Shown in pieces: positions 49,693 to 59,043 of a stretch of 64,000 nucleotides of DNA (position 1 is its first letter; the number at the start of each line of letters is the position of its first letter). The stretch covers positions 276,661-340,660 of the forward strand of contig CAZTOW010000003.1 in the NCBI GenBank assembly GCA_964615375.1, in the 5' to 3' direction. The notes beneath the pieces were generated by a model. That model was not told the origin of the DNA and searched no databases. It was given only the letters and a program-made list of their open reading frames with translations. The position numbers were made by a program, and so were the translations under genes. Origin of the DNA: CAZKWG01 sp964615375 (lineage in GTDB: Bacteria; Myxococcota_A; UBA796; CAZKWG01).

Positions 49693-51504
49693 TCACCACC
49701 CCCCACCCCAGAAGATCGAGACCTCGCCCGCGTAGCTGTAGGTCGAGCTCTCCGACCAGGACGGGACCACGACGTCGTCCGCGCCGTCGCCGTTGATGTC
49801 ACCCGGGCCGCCGCTGGCGATGGCGGTGCGCGCGCTGGCGGTCCCGCAGTACTGCGCGTCGGCGTCGGCGATGTCCAGCGCGCCCGAGGCGCCGTCCAGG
49901 AGACCGCCGCCGAGCGCCAGCCAGGCCGCGCCGGAGAGCGCGCCGCAGGCCTCGTTGGTCGAACCGATGATCAGGTCCGACCGACCGTCCACGTCCACGT
50001 CCCCCACCACCGCCATCGACTGCCCCAGCTTGTCCACCGCGTCCACCCCCGAGATCTGGGCGTCGGTAGCCGAGGAGTAGATCTCCCCGGAGGTCCCGGC
50101 CAGCGTCCCGCCGCTCAGCAGGAGGAGGACCTGGCCCGGCTCCGTGGCGCTGATCCCCTCGCCGCTCGCGCCGATGGCCGTGTCGTCCAGCCCGTCCCCG
50201 TCCAGGTCGAGCGCGGCGAAGCTCGCGCCCATGGCGCTGAAGGTAAACTCTCCCCACACGGCCATGTCGTTGTCCTCGGCCGCGTAGGCCTCGCCGCCCG
50301 CGACCAGCGCGTCGCCGAGGTAGAGCCGGGCCGCGCCCTGGTAGCCGATGTCGCGGGTGGCGATGGGATCCCCCACCCAGAGGTCCTCCAGCCCGTCCCC
50401 GTCCAGATCGCCCGCCCGCGTGACCACGGAGCCGAAGTAGGCCTCCGGGCTGTCCTGCGAGATGGTCAGCTCCGCGTCGGACAGCGAGTGCTCGCCCTCG
50501 CTGTCGGCCATCACCCCGCCGCCGCCCATCCAGTAGACCGAGCCCCCCCGCAGCCGGGTGTCCGTCCCCTCGTAGGGCGCCCCCACCCAGACCTCGGCGA
50601 GCCCGTCGCCGTCCAGGTCCGCGGTCGACGTGAACGCGCCCCCCGCGTAGTCCGCGCTGTGCGCGGCCAGCAGCGTGTGGGTGGACGCGTCTACGCTGAT
50701 CGTGCTGCCCAGGGCGTACAGCATGTCCGCGCCGGAGAGCACGTAGAGCGCCCCGTCATAGGCCGCCGTCTCCGCGTGGGCCGGCGCGCCGATCAGCAGC
50801 TCGCGGAGCCCGTCGCCGTCGATGTCGTCGGCCCGCCCCAGCGGCGCCCCGATCTGCTCCCACGCCTGCACACCGGTCACGGTGAGGTCCGCGCTGGAGC
50901 TGTCGATGGTCCCGCTCAGCGCCGCGAGATTGGACCCCAGGAAGACGTGGACGGCCCCCGCGAAGCTCGCCGCGTCGCTGTTGGCCGAGGCGGCGATGGC
51001 CAGCTCGCTGAGGCCGTCGCCGTCCAGGTCACCCGGATCGCTGACCCCGATCCCCAGGAACTGCGAGGCCGCCTTCCCCTGGACGCGGAGGTCCGCGGTG
51101 GTGATGGAGCGCCGGCCGTGGGCTCCGCAGGCCTCCCAGGCGGCGATGGGGTCTCCGTCGCAGTCGTTGACCACCCCGTCGTCGCAGAGCTCGTCCGCCC
51201 CCGGATAGCGCGTGGCGTCGGCGTCGTCGCAGTCCGCCGTGCTGTCGTAGCCGTCCCCGTCCGCGTCCACCGGCGAGGGGTCGCCGGTCTCGCCGGTCTC
51301 GCCGGTCTCGCCGGACTCGTCGGTCTCGCCGGTGGAGCCCGTGTCCCCGGGCCCGGTCTCCCCGCTGTCCGGCGCGCCGGTCTCGCCGCCCCCGGTCTCC
51401 TGCGAGCCCGTCTCTTCGGGGGTCTTGTCCGGCTGGCAGGCCAGGAGCCAGAGGCAAAGGCCCACGGGGGCGGGGAAACGGAGCGGCGAGCGGGGTCCGT
51501 GCAT
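49693..51504 (-). CDS. MopE/FG-GAP lipoprotein with Thr-Gly-Glu linker
   Basis: 603 residues. Lipobox LWLLAC, a linker of ETGETGETGD type, a MopE-type unit (DADGDGYDSTADCDDADATR), then FG-GAP blades (SDPGDLDGDGLSELAIAAS, SVVTRAGDLDGDGLEDLWVG, VVGDVDVDGRSDLIIGS). A surface propeller of unknown ligand. The stop lies 7 bp from the convergent VMGDKP gene. Confidence 0.78.
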   Translation of the reverse strand: MHGPRSPLRFPAPVGLCLWLLACQPDKTPEETGSQETGGGETGAPDSGETGPGDTGSTGETDESGETGETGETGDPSPVDADGDGYDSTADCDDADATRYPGADELCDDGVVNDCDGDPIAAWEACGAHGRRSITTADLRVQGKAASQFLGIGVSDPGDLDGDGLSELAIAASANSDAASFAGAVHVFLGSNLAALSGTIDSSSADLTVTGVQAWEQIGAPLGRADDIDGDGLRELLIGAPAHAETAAYDGALYVLSGADMLYALGSTISVDASTHTLLAAHSADYAGGAFTSTADLDGDGLAEVWVGAPYEGTDTRLRGGSVYWMGGGGVMADSEGEHSLSDAELTISQDSPEAYFGSVVTRAGDLDGDGLEDLWVGDPIATRDIGYQGAARLYLGDALVAGGEAYAAEDNDMAVWGEFTFSAMGASFAALDLDGDGLDDTAIGASGEGISATEPGQVLLLLSGGTLAGTSGEIYSSATDAQISGVDAVDKLGQSMAVVGDVDVDGRSDLIIGSTNEACGALSGAAWLALGGGLLDGASGALDIADADAQYCGTASARTAIASGGPGDINGDGADDVVVPSWSESSTYSYAGEVSIFWGGGW

Positions 51505-51670
51505 GGCTCTCTCGGGGAGGGGGGAACCCACAGCAAGCCCGCTCCTGACGTGCTCGTCAAGGGTCAAGAGAGGTGCCCGTGCGCTGCTTCGCCCGGATCC
51601 CCTTCGGCCGTTCGGATACGCTACGCCCGTTGAGGAGGAGAGCCCCCTGCCCGCTCGCTCCCCGTGGTCG

Positions 51671-53116
51671 ATGAGGATGCTCACGCTCACGCTCCTGCTC
51701 GCGGCCTGCGCGGGAGGCGAGGTGGACAAGGTGCCTGGCGACAGCGCCGCGCTGGCCGACACGGAGGCGGAGCTGGCGCCGGGTGGGCTCTCCGGGACCC
51801 ACAGTCTGGCGGAGGCGGACGCGATCTTCACGGGGGAGGTCGAGAGCGATGTCGCGGGGAAGGCGGTCGCGCTGGTGGGGGACACGGACGGCGACGGTCG
51901 GGCCGATCTGCTCGTGGGCGCCACCGATCAGGCGAGCGCCGGGACCAGCGCGGGCGCGGCCTACCTGGCGCGTGGGGGTGGGCTCGGGGTGCAGAGCCTG
52001 GCGGAGGCCGACGCCAGCCTGCTGGGAGAGGCGGAGCACGACTCCGCGGGTTGGTACGTCGGCGGCGCGGGGGACACCGACGGGGACGGGCTGGCGGACG
52101 TCGTGGTCGCCGCCCTGGGCAATGACAGCGGAGCCAGGCAAGGAGGGGCGATCTACCTGACTCTTGGGCCGCTCTCGGGAGATGTCGGTCTGGGAGACGC
52201 GGACGCTGCGCTGCGCGGCACGACAGCGCTCGAGTACGTCTGCAGTATCCCGCGATCCTCCGGGGATCTGGACGGGGACGGGCTCGGAGACCTCCTGGCG
52301 GGCAGCCTGGGCAACCACGGGTCAGACGAGGGCGCGGGGGCGGTCTACGTGATCACCAGCCCGATCTCAGGCGAGCACGCCCCCTCTGAGTTCCCCGCGC
52401 TGCTGGGGGAGGCCGCCCTGGACGCGGCCGGCGCCGCCATCGCCTTCGCCGGAGACGTGGACGGCGACGGCCTCGGGGACATCCTGGTCGGCGCCGACGA
52501 CGTGGACGACGCCGAGGGCGCGGGGCGGGCCTACCTCGCGCTCGGCCCGGTCAGCGTCGACACCTCGCTGGCCGACGCTGACGCCACCTGGGAGGGCGTC
52601 CTGGCCGGGGACCGGACCGGCTACGCCCTGGACGCGGTCGGCGACACCGACGGCGACGGGCTCCCCGACCTGATGATCGGCGCCTGGAAGGCCGCCGACG
52701 GAGGCGGCTCGGTGTACCTGGTCTCCGGGACCGACCGCGGGGTCAAGAGCCTCGCCGACGCGCCCGCGCGCATCGACGGCGCCGGCAGCGTCGGGTTCTC
52801 CCTCTCCCGCGCGGGAGACATCGACCTGGACGGACTCGACGACGCCCTCGTCGGCGTGCCCTACGACGCGGAGGCCGCGTTCTCGGCCGGCGCCGCCTGG
52901 CTCTTCCGCGGGCCCATGGCTGGCGCCCTGGACAGGGACGACGCTGCGCTCGTGCTGACGGGAGAGGACGCGCACGACCTCGCCGGGTTCGCCGTCTCCG
53001 GAGGGGGGGACACCAACGCCGACGGACTCCCCGATCTCCTCGTGGGCGCCATCGGTAACGCGCGCGGCGGACTCAACGCCGGCGCGGCCTTCCTGGTGCT
53101 GGGCGGCGGCCTCTGA
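51671..53116 (+). CDS. FG-GAP repeat lipoprotein
   Basis: 481 residues. Lipobox LLLAAC, then about six to seven FG-GAP blades (VALVGDTDGDGRADLLVGAT, GGAGDTDGDGLADVVVAAL, AFAGDVDGDGLGDILVGADD). No MopE motif. Divergent from the preceding lipoprotein gene (166-bp gap). A surface calcium-type propeller. Confidence 0.78.
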   Translation: MRMLTLTLLLAACAGGEVDKVPGDSAALADTEAELAPGGLSGTHSLAEADAIFTGEVESDVAGKAVALVGDTDGDGRADLLVGATDQASAGTSAGAAYLARGGGLGVQSLAEADASLLGEAEHDSAGWYVGGAGDTDGDGLADVVVAALGNDSGARQGGAIYLTLGPLSGDVGLGDADAALRGTTALEYVCSIPRSSGDLDGDGLGDLLAGSLGNHGSDEGAGAVYVITSPISGEHAPSEFPALLGEAALDAAGAAIAFAGDVDGDGLGDILVGADDVDDAEGAGRAYLALGPVSVDTSLADADATWEGVLAGDRTGYALDAVGDTDGDGLPDLMIGAWKAADGGGSVYLVSGTDRGVKSLADAPARIDGAGSVGFSLSRAGDIDLDGLDDALVGVPYDAEAAFSAGAAWLFRGPMAGALDRDDAALVLTGEDAHDLAGFAVSGGGDTNADGLPDLLVGAIGNARGGLNAGAAFLVLGGGL

Positions 53117-53182
53117 TCCCGGGCAGGATCTTGTGGTAGGCTCGGCCTGCAACCTCTCTCCCCCGCGACCGGAAGGACCTCG

Positions 53183-53938
53183 ATGCAGCTCCGTGCCCTC
53201 CGTCTCCCCGCCGTCGGCGCCGCCCTCCTGATCTCGGGCGCCGCCGCCGCCTACCCGCTGAACCCCTGGGGCGCCCAGACCCCGCAGGGATACGTGGCGG
53301 TCAACCCCTTCCTGTACGTGTACTCGGGGCCCAGCTTCTACCCCATCCTCTACGGGGCCACGGGGCTCAGCGACTCCATGGACCTCATCGCCGGGGCGGG
53401 CGGCTACGTCTACACGGGCGGGGGCGGCGGCGGCTTCGACTACGTGGAGGCGATTCCGCGCTACTGGCTCAGCGACACCGTGGGCCTCACGCTGCACCTG
53501 ATCTACGCCGCGCCGAGCTCGGACTCGTATGCGGCGAACGCGATCATGCTGGCGCCGGAGGTCCACGGCGTGCTGGGCGGGGACAGCTTCGCGTTGACCT
53601 ACAACGCGGGCTGGCGTCCCTGGGTGGGCTTCGGCGGCGGCGGCTTCTCGCCCGGGGAGGTCGTGGCCTACCTGGCGCCGGAGTACAACTTCTCCTCGCA
53701 GTTCTCGCTGTTCCTGGAGGTGGACCCCAGCTTCACCCTCGGCGGGGGCGACGCGGTCAAGATGGGCGATCGGATCGGGCTCCTGCTGGTCCCCGGGGTA
53801 GGCTTCGCCCTCGACGAGGAGCAGACCCACACCTTCGCCGTGGGCGCGCAGATCGACGCGCTCTCCGACCCGGCCGGCGACTTCGTGGGCAACAACCTGT
53901 CATTTGGGATGTGGTACGCGACCGGCTTCGGCGGCTAG
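53183..53938 (+). CDS. Outer-membrane beta-barrel-like protein
   Basis: 251 residues. Signal peptide (ALLISGAAAAYP), then Tyr/Gly-rich strands (GYVAVNPFLYVYSGPSFYPI, FDYVEAIPRYWLSDTVGLTL, NLSFGMWYATGFGG). Gly-rich loops. Function unknown; the closing Gly is atypical for a barrel end. Confidence 0.5.
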   Translation: MQLRALRLPAVGAALLISGAAAAYPLNPWGAQTPQGYVAVNPFLYVYSGPSFYPILYGATGLSDSMDLIAGAGGYVYTGGGGGGFDYVEAIPRYWLSDTVGLTLHLIYAAPSSDSYAANAIMLAPEVHGVLGGDSFALTYNAGWRPWVGFGGGGFSPGEVVAYLAPEYNFSSQFSLFLEVDPSFTLGGGDAVKMGDRIGLLLVPGVGFALDEEQTHTFAVGAQIDALSDPAGDFVGNNLSFGMWYATGFGG

Positions 53939-53943
53939 CTGAT

Positions 53944-55155
53944 CTAGTGCGTGGGGTGGGCTGACACGGGCTCCCCGTGCGGCTCCGGCAGCCAGCGCCA
54001 GATGATGAAGGCGGTGATCACGGTCCCGGTCGCCGCCATCATCGTGCAGTGCCAGAAGTTCAGGTGCGTGTAGACGTAGCCGGAGAGCGCGGCGCCCAGC
54101 GCGAAGCCCACCGAGCCGCAGGCGTTGGTGAGGCCCAGCAGGGTGCCGCGGCGCTCGGGCTCCACGATCTGCGAGAACAGGGACTGCAGCGGGCTGGCGC
54201 GCATGGAGGCGGAGATCATCGCCAGGAAGAAGAGCAGGTAGGCGACCTCGAAGCGGAACATCACGTAGGTCGTGAGCACCTGCAGCACCGTCAGCCCCGC
54301 GCAGGCGCCCAGGATGATCCCGCGGCGACCGTGCAGGTCCGAGAGGCGGCCCGCCACCGGGTTCCCCACTACCGCCGCGCAGCCGCCCACGAGGTACATG
54401 CTGGCGATCTGCGCCTTGGAGACGCCGAAGCCGTGCTCCAGCCAGCTGGGCATGAAGGTCACGAAGCTGCTGACGGAGAAGAACATGAAGACGCTGGCCA
54501 CCGCGGCGGCGCGCGTGTCGGAGTGCCTCAGCAGGCTGCCGAACTTGGCGAGCGCGTCGTTGACGGTCAGGTGGCTCTCCAGCGCCACGGGCGGCTGGGG
54601 CACGTAGAGCCAGATGAGCCCGAGCGTGACCAGCAGCAGCACGCCGAAGACCACGAAGGGCGCGGCGAAGCCGAAGTTGCCCGCCAGCACCGTGCCGCCC
54701 GGGATCCCCAAGATCTGGCCCACGGCGAAGCCGCTCATGATGACGCCGTTGGCCCAGCCGCGGCGCTCATAGGGGAAGTAGTCTCCCACATACGCCACGC
54801 TCGCGCCCGACAGGAAGCCGCTGGCCACCCCCGCCAGCGCGCGCACGGCCAGCAGGACGGCGAAGCTGTGGGCGACCGGGTGCAGCAGCAGCGCCAGCGC
54901 CATGATCGCCGCGCCGATGAGCAGCACCACCCGCCGCCCCACGCGGTCGGAGATGGGCCCGGCCACCAGCGAGAACGCCGCCGACAGGATCCCGTAGATG
55001 CTCACGAGCGTCCCCTGCAGGCTCTCCTCGACGTTCAGCGCCTTGCCGATGTCGGAGAGGATGGGGACGATGACGAGGAACTGGCTGGCGATGGTGAACG
55101 TCAGCAGCCAGAGGGAGAGCAGGATGAGCCGCTCTTGATTCTGAGCGTTGGGCAC
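53944..55155 (-). CDS. MFS transporter
   Basis: 403 residues with 12 predicted helices. Motif A is GPISDRVGRR at residues 66-75, repeated in degenerate form in the C-half (GRLSDLHGRRGIIL). Related to drug- or sugar-type MFS exporters; the substrate cannot be read. It converges on the upstream barrel gene with a 5-bp gap. Confidence 0.88.
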   Translation of the reverse strand: MPNAQNQERLILLSLWLLTFTIASQFLVIVPILSDIGKALNVEESLQGTLVSIYGILSAAFSLVAGPISDRVGRRVVLLIGAAIMALALLLHPVAHSFAVLLAVRALAGVASGFLSGASVAYVGDYFPYERRGWANGVIMSGFAVGQILGIPGGTVLAGNFGFAAPFVVFGVLLLVTLGLIWLYVPQPPVALESHLTVNDALAKFGSLLRHSDTRAAAVASVFMFFSVSSFVTFMPSWLEHGFGVSKAQIASMYLVGGCAAVVGNPVAGRLSDLHGRRGIILGACAGLTVLQVLTTYVMFRFEVAYLLFFLAMISASMRASPLQSLFSQIVEPERRGTLLGLTNACGSVGFALGAALSGYVYTHLNFWHCTMMAATGTVITAFIIWRWLPEPHGEPVSAHPTH

Positions 55156-55221
55156 GGCGCGCCTCGGGGGGAGAGTCAGGGTAGCCCCGTCGGGGCCCGC
55201 TGTCCCGTGCGGCGTGGCGAA

Positions 55222-56307
55222 TCACTGGTAGTCGGTGAGGATGCCCGTGAAGTACCAGTTCTGGACGGCATCGGTCTCATAGAGCTTGCCCTGCTCGCCG
55301 CTCTCGTAGCGCACGCGCCAGACGCGCCCGCGCTGACCGGCGTTGCTGATGACGTAGGCGTCCTGGGTGCCGCCCTCGGTGGTCAGCGTGTAGGGCGTGC
55401 GCGAGGTGTCCTCCCACACCACGCGCAGGGACCAGCCGTCCTCGCCGACGTCGTAGACGCCCAGCGCGCCCGAGCTGGTGTCCGTGGCCAGGGCCGCCCA
55501 GCCGCCGCCGTCGCGGGCGGCCAGCGCGCTGGGGACTACGGGGGGCGCCGCAGTGTCCCCTTCAACTAGATTCTCTAGTCCACCCTCTGCGCTCCAGACC
55601 GCGAATCCCCCGAAGCGGTCGGCGATCCCCACCTCGCCCGTGCCCTGGTTGACGGCCAGGGCGTCGCCGTAGCGCTCGAAGCCCTTGGTGTCCGTGTTGT
55701 CGGCGTTCCAGCTCGCCAGCGCGCTGAGCGTGCCGTCCGAGCCCACCTCCCACAGCGCGTCCCCGGTGAGCCCCAGCAGCGTCCCATCGGGGAGCACGCC
55801 CACGGCGTTGAGCCCATAGTCCAGCTCGGAGAAGTCCCCGAGATCCGTGCACACGCCGTCCTCGAGGGTGGCGAGCGCGCCGTAGTTGTTGACCACGGTG
55901 ATCCCGTCCGGGTTGCGGTCGATCCCGAGGATGGCGCAGGAGCCGTCGAGCTCCTGATCCTCATCCTCCCTGCGCTCGCCGAGGGTGTCGATGCTCAGCA
56001 GGGTGCCGCCGCCCTCCTCGCCGTTCAGCCAGACGACCGTGAAGCCGCTCCAGACCTCGTCGATGCGGCCGTCGCAGTCGTTGTCGATGCCGTCGCTGTC
56101 GTCCTCGTCCCAGGCCGGGTTGACGTAGATGCTGGTGTCGTCGCAGTCCCCCTCCTCCACGGTCCAGCCGTCCCCGTCCTCGTCGGTGCCCTCGGGCTCA
56201 CCCTCGCCCTCGCCCTCGCCCTCCCCGGTCTCGCCGGTCTCGTCGGGTGGCGTGTACGTGCCCTTGTCGTCCCCAGCGCAGGCGAGCGCCCACAGCAGCG
56301 TGATCAT
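55222..56307 (-). CDS. MopE-motif lipoprotein with propeller-like domain
   Basis: 361 residues. Very short lipoprotein leader (LLWALAC), Thr/Gly-Glu linkers, one MopE-like unit (EDGDGWTVEEGDCDD, IDNDCDGRIDE), then blades with VLPDGTLLGLTGDALWEVG and GIADRFGGFAVWSAEGG. Ligand unknown. It diverges from the PhoD-like gene. Confidence 0.68.
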   Translation of the reverse strand: MITLLWALACAGDDKGTYTPPDETGETGEGEGEGEGEPEGTDEDGDGWTVEEGDCDDTSIYVNPAWDEDDSDGIDNDCDGRIDEVWSGFTVVWLNGEEGGGTLLSIDTLGERREDEDQELDGSCAILGIDRNPDGITVVNNYGALATLEDGVCTDLGDFSELDYGLNAVGVLPDGTLLGLTGDALWEVGSDGTLSALASWNADNTDTKGFERYGDALAVNQGTGEVGIADRFGGFAVWSAEGGLENLVEGDTAAPPVVPSALAARDGGGWAALATDTSSGALGVYDVGEDGWSLRVVWEDTSRTPYTLTTEGGTQDAYVISNAGQRGRVWRVRYESGEQGKLYETDAVQNWYFTGILTDYQ

Positions 56308-56366
56308 GATCCCTCCAGCGTGTGGCCATGGTAGATGGAGCAGGCAACGCTCGCCAGGGAGCCTCG

Positions 56367-57890
56367 GTGCTGAGCACGGTCCTCGCCGCCCTCCTGCTCC
56401 CGCTCCTCGCGCGCGCCGCGGATCCGCCGACGCACGGGCCCGTCGTCCTGGAGGCCACCGACCACGACGCTGTCGTGTGGGCGCGCGCCCCCGGGCCAGG
56501 CGCGCTGGAGCTGCGGGTGCGCCCGCGCCCCGCGAGCGGAGGGCGGATTCGGATCCAGCCGGATCCGGCGCGCGATCTCACCGGGAGCGTGCGCCTGGAC
56601 GGGCTCCGCCCCGCCACCCGCTACACCCTCGAGCTGCGGGCGGTGGACGCGGACGGCGAGCGCTCCGAGCCCGTCCTCGCCAGCTTCCGCACCGCCCCCG
56701 CCGCCGCCGACCCGGCCCCCGTGCGCTTCGCCCTCAGCGGCGACCTGGGCGGGCAGGGGCGCTGCCGCCGGCTGGGGCCGGACGGGGCGGAGCTCGGCTA
56801 CCCCATCTTCGGGGCCATGGGCGCGCTGCGCCCGGACTTCTTCGTCTTCAACGGCGACCAGATCTACGCGGACAACCTCTGCCTTTCGGAAGGCCCGGCG
56901 GAGAGCGAGCTCGGCGTGCCCTGGCGGAACCTCCCCGGCCCGGCCCGCGAGGTCGGCAGCCCCGAGATCTCCTGGGAGGACGCCGCCACGCTGCGCGAGA
57001 TCTTCTGGGAGCACTGGCGCTACAACCGGGGCGAGGCCCACCTCCAGGCCCTGCTGCGGCAGACGGTGATGTACCCCCAGTGGGACGACCACGAGATCAT
57101 CAACGACCACGGGATGAGCTGGGAGCGCTGGCGCAAGGCCGAGGATCGGCCCGGCTACCCCACGCTGGTGGCCGAGGGGGTCGCGGCCTTCCACGACTAC
57201 AACCCGGTGACCGCCCAGGCGGAGGGGGGGCGCGGGGTCTACCGGGCCTTCCGCTGGGGCGCGGACCTGGAGCTCTTCCTGGTGGACGCGCGCAGCTTCC
57301 GGGCGCCGAACAGCCTGCCCGACGGCGAGGGCAAGAGCATGCTCGGCCCGGCGCAGCGGGACTGGCTGGTGCGGGGGATCCTGGCCTCGGACGCGACCTT
57401 CAAGGTGGTGAGCGTGAACGTGCCGCTGGCCCAGCCCACCGGCAGCCAGGCCGGCGAGAACGGCCGCGACGGCTGGGCGGACGGGGCCTCCGATCAGGAC
57501 CCGGACGAGGGCGCCGCCGCCACGGGCTTCGAGCGGGAGCTGCGGACGATCCTGCTGGCCCTGGACCAGGCCCACGCCCGGAACGTGGTCTTCCTGTCCG
57601 CGGACGTCCACTTCGCCCAGATCGCGCGCTTCTCGGTGGACCTGGACGGGGACGGCGAGCCGCTGGTGCTGCACGAGATCATCGCCGGCCCGCTGTCGGC
57701 GGGGGCGTCCAAGGCCGTGCGGCCGGACCCGAGCCTGAACCCCGAGGTGCTCTTCGCCGAGGGCGGGCTGTTCAACTTCGCCCTGCTCTCGGTGGAGCGC
57801 CTCTCGGGCGTGCCCACGCTGACGGCGCGGATCTTCGGAGAGGACGGCCGACCGCGCCCGGGCGGTGAGCTGCTCCTGCCCGCGCGTTGA
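56367..57890 (+). CDS. phoD: PhoD-like alkaline phosphatase/phosphodiesterase
   Basis: 507 residues. The GTG at 56367 has GGAG upstream and starts a signal peptide (LAALLLPLLARAAD). A fibronectin-like domain spans about 30-110. The catalytic domain has FFVFNGDQIYAD, the metal-binding WDDHEIINDHG, and LSADVHFAQIARFS; family PhoD enzymes use Ca and Fe at such sites to cleave phosphomono- and diesters outside the cell. The stop overlaps the next start as TTGA. Confidence 0.85.
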   Translation: MLSTVLAALLLPLLARAADPPTHGPVVLEATDHDAVVWARAPGPGALELRVRPRPASGGRIRIQPDPARDLTGSVRLDGLRPATRYTLELRAVDADGERSEPVLASFRTAPAAADPAPVRFALSGDLGGQGRCRRLGPDGAELGYPIFGAMGALRPDFFVFNGDQIYADNLCLSEGPAESELGVPWRNLPGPAREVGSPEISWEDAATLREIFWEHWRYNRGEAHLQALLRQTVMYPQWDDHEIINDHGMSWERWRKAEDRPGYPTLVAEGVAAFHDYNPVTAQAEGGRGVYRAFRWGADLELFLVDARSFRAPNSLPDGEGKSMLGPAQRDWLVRGILASDATFKVVSVNVPLAQPTGSQAGENGRDGWADGASDQDPDEGAAATGFERELRTILLALDQAHARNVVFLSADVHFAQIARFSVDLDGDGEPLVLHEIIAGPLSAGASKAVRPDPSLNPEVLFAEGGLFNFALLSVERLSGVPTLTARIFGEDGRPRPGGELLLPAR

Positions 57891-58615
57891 CCTTCCTCCC
57901 GCTCCCCGACTTCGGTCCCTCCCCCTTCGCGCCCCGGCCGGTGCGGGTCTGGCTGCCCCCGGGCTTCCAGCCGGGAGAGGATCGGCCCAAGCTCTACCTC
58001 TTCGACGGGCAGAACGTGTTCGGCGACCACGGCAGCTACGCCGGGGGCTGGCATGCGCACGAGGCCGCCGCGCGCCTGCCCTCCCGCAGCTTCACCAAGC
58101 CGATCATCGTCGCCATCGGCCACGGCGGCGCCGCCCGCAACCGCGAGCTCGGGCCGCTCGGCCCCGCCTTCGTCGAGCGGGTGGCCCGCTCGCTCGTGCC
58201 CCAGGTGGAGGCCCGGCTGGGCGGGGGGCCGCGGGCGCTGGGCGGCGCCTCCCTGGGCGGGCTCGCGGCGCTGATCGGCTGGCTCCACCACCCCGACGTC
58301 TTCGATCACGCCCTGGTCATGTCCCCCTCGCTCTGGCTGTGCCACCGCGCGGCCCTGCGCCACCTGGAGCGCGGAGACTGGCCTCTGCCGCCCACCGGCC
58401 GGCTCTACCTGGACGCGGGGCGGCGCGAGCGGGGGCGCATGTTCCCCGACGCCGAGGGCCTGGCCAGCCTGCTCACGGCGCGCGGGCTGGGCGAGCGCCT
58501 GCTGTGGCGGCCGGACACGCGCGGCGCCCACCACGAGCGCCACTGGCGGCGGCGCCTGCCCAAGGCCCTGCGCTTCCTGTTCTCCCGCGCGGCGGGTCAG
58601 GCCTCGCCGGGCTGA
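57887..58615 (+). CDS. Esterase (alpha/beta hydrolase, PF00756-like)
   Basis: 242 residues, no clear signal peptide. The core has VRVWLPPGFQPGEDRPKLYL, FDGQNVFGDH, the nucleophile elbow LGGASLGGLAAL, and a C-terminal HHERHW with the likely His. Fits enterochelin-esterase/putative esterase family. Starts with TTG overlapping the PhoD stop (TTGA), so probably co-translated. Its last 19 bp overlap the end of the convergent gene at 58597. Confidence 0.75.
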   Translation: MTFLPLPDFGPSPFAPRPVRVWLPPGFQPGEDRPKLYLFDGQNVFGDHGSYAGGWHAHEAAARLPSRSFTKPIIVAIGHGGAARNRELGPLGPAFVERVARSLVPQVEARLGGGPRALGGASLGGLAALIGWLHHPDVFDHALVMSPSLWLCHRAALRHLERGDWPLPPTGRLYLDAGRRERGRMFPDAEGLASLLTARGLGERLLWRPDTRGAHHERHWRRRLPKALRFLFSRAAGQASPG

Positions 58616-59019
58616 GAAGGCGAGGAGACCGGGGTGAACTCGGTGATCGACAGGTACAGCAGGCTGCCGTTGCCGTACTTCGCCGGGTAGAGGAACTGGG
58701 CGCCGGCGTTGCGGGCCACGCGCGCCGCCATCTGCTCGGCCATCTGCTCGGTCACGCTGACCTGGTACTCGGGGAGGCCGTCAGGGCGCTCCAGCACCGG
58801 GACGCCGGCCTGCTGGAAGTGCGGCAGGGCCTCGGCCCAGGCCATGCTCTGGTTCGCCGAGGCGTACGAGAGCACGGCCGCGCAGCGCGCGTGGGCGACC
58901 ACGGCGCCGCCCGCGTTCAACCACTGGATCCGGCCCTCGGGGAGCGCGGCGCTGAAGTCGCGCACGCCGAGGGCGGTAAACGTCTGCTGAATATCGTCGA
59001 AGCTGTGGCTGTCGGACAT
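58597..59019 (-). CDS. Unknown cytoplasmic protein
   Basis: 140 residues. Compact mixed alpha/beta look (VAHARCAAVLSYASANQSMA, EYQVSVTEQMAEQMAARVAR, GSLLYLSITEFTPV). No signal. No family recognised. It overlaps the esterase gene tail-to-tail by 19 bp. Confidence 0.5.
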   Translation of the reverse strand: MSDSHSFDDIQQTFTALGVRDFSAALPEGRIQWLNAGGAVVAHARCAAVLSYASANQSMAWAEALPHFQQAGVPVLERPDGLPEYQVSVTEQMAEQMAARVARNAGAQFLYPAKYGNGSLLYLSITEFTPVSSPSQPGEA

Positions 59020-59043
59020 GGGCAGATCTTATCGCGGCGGAGA

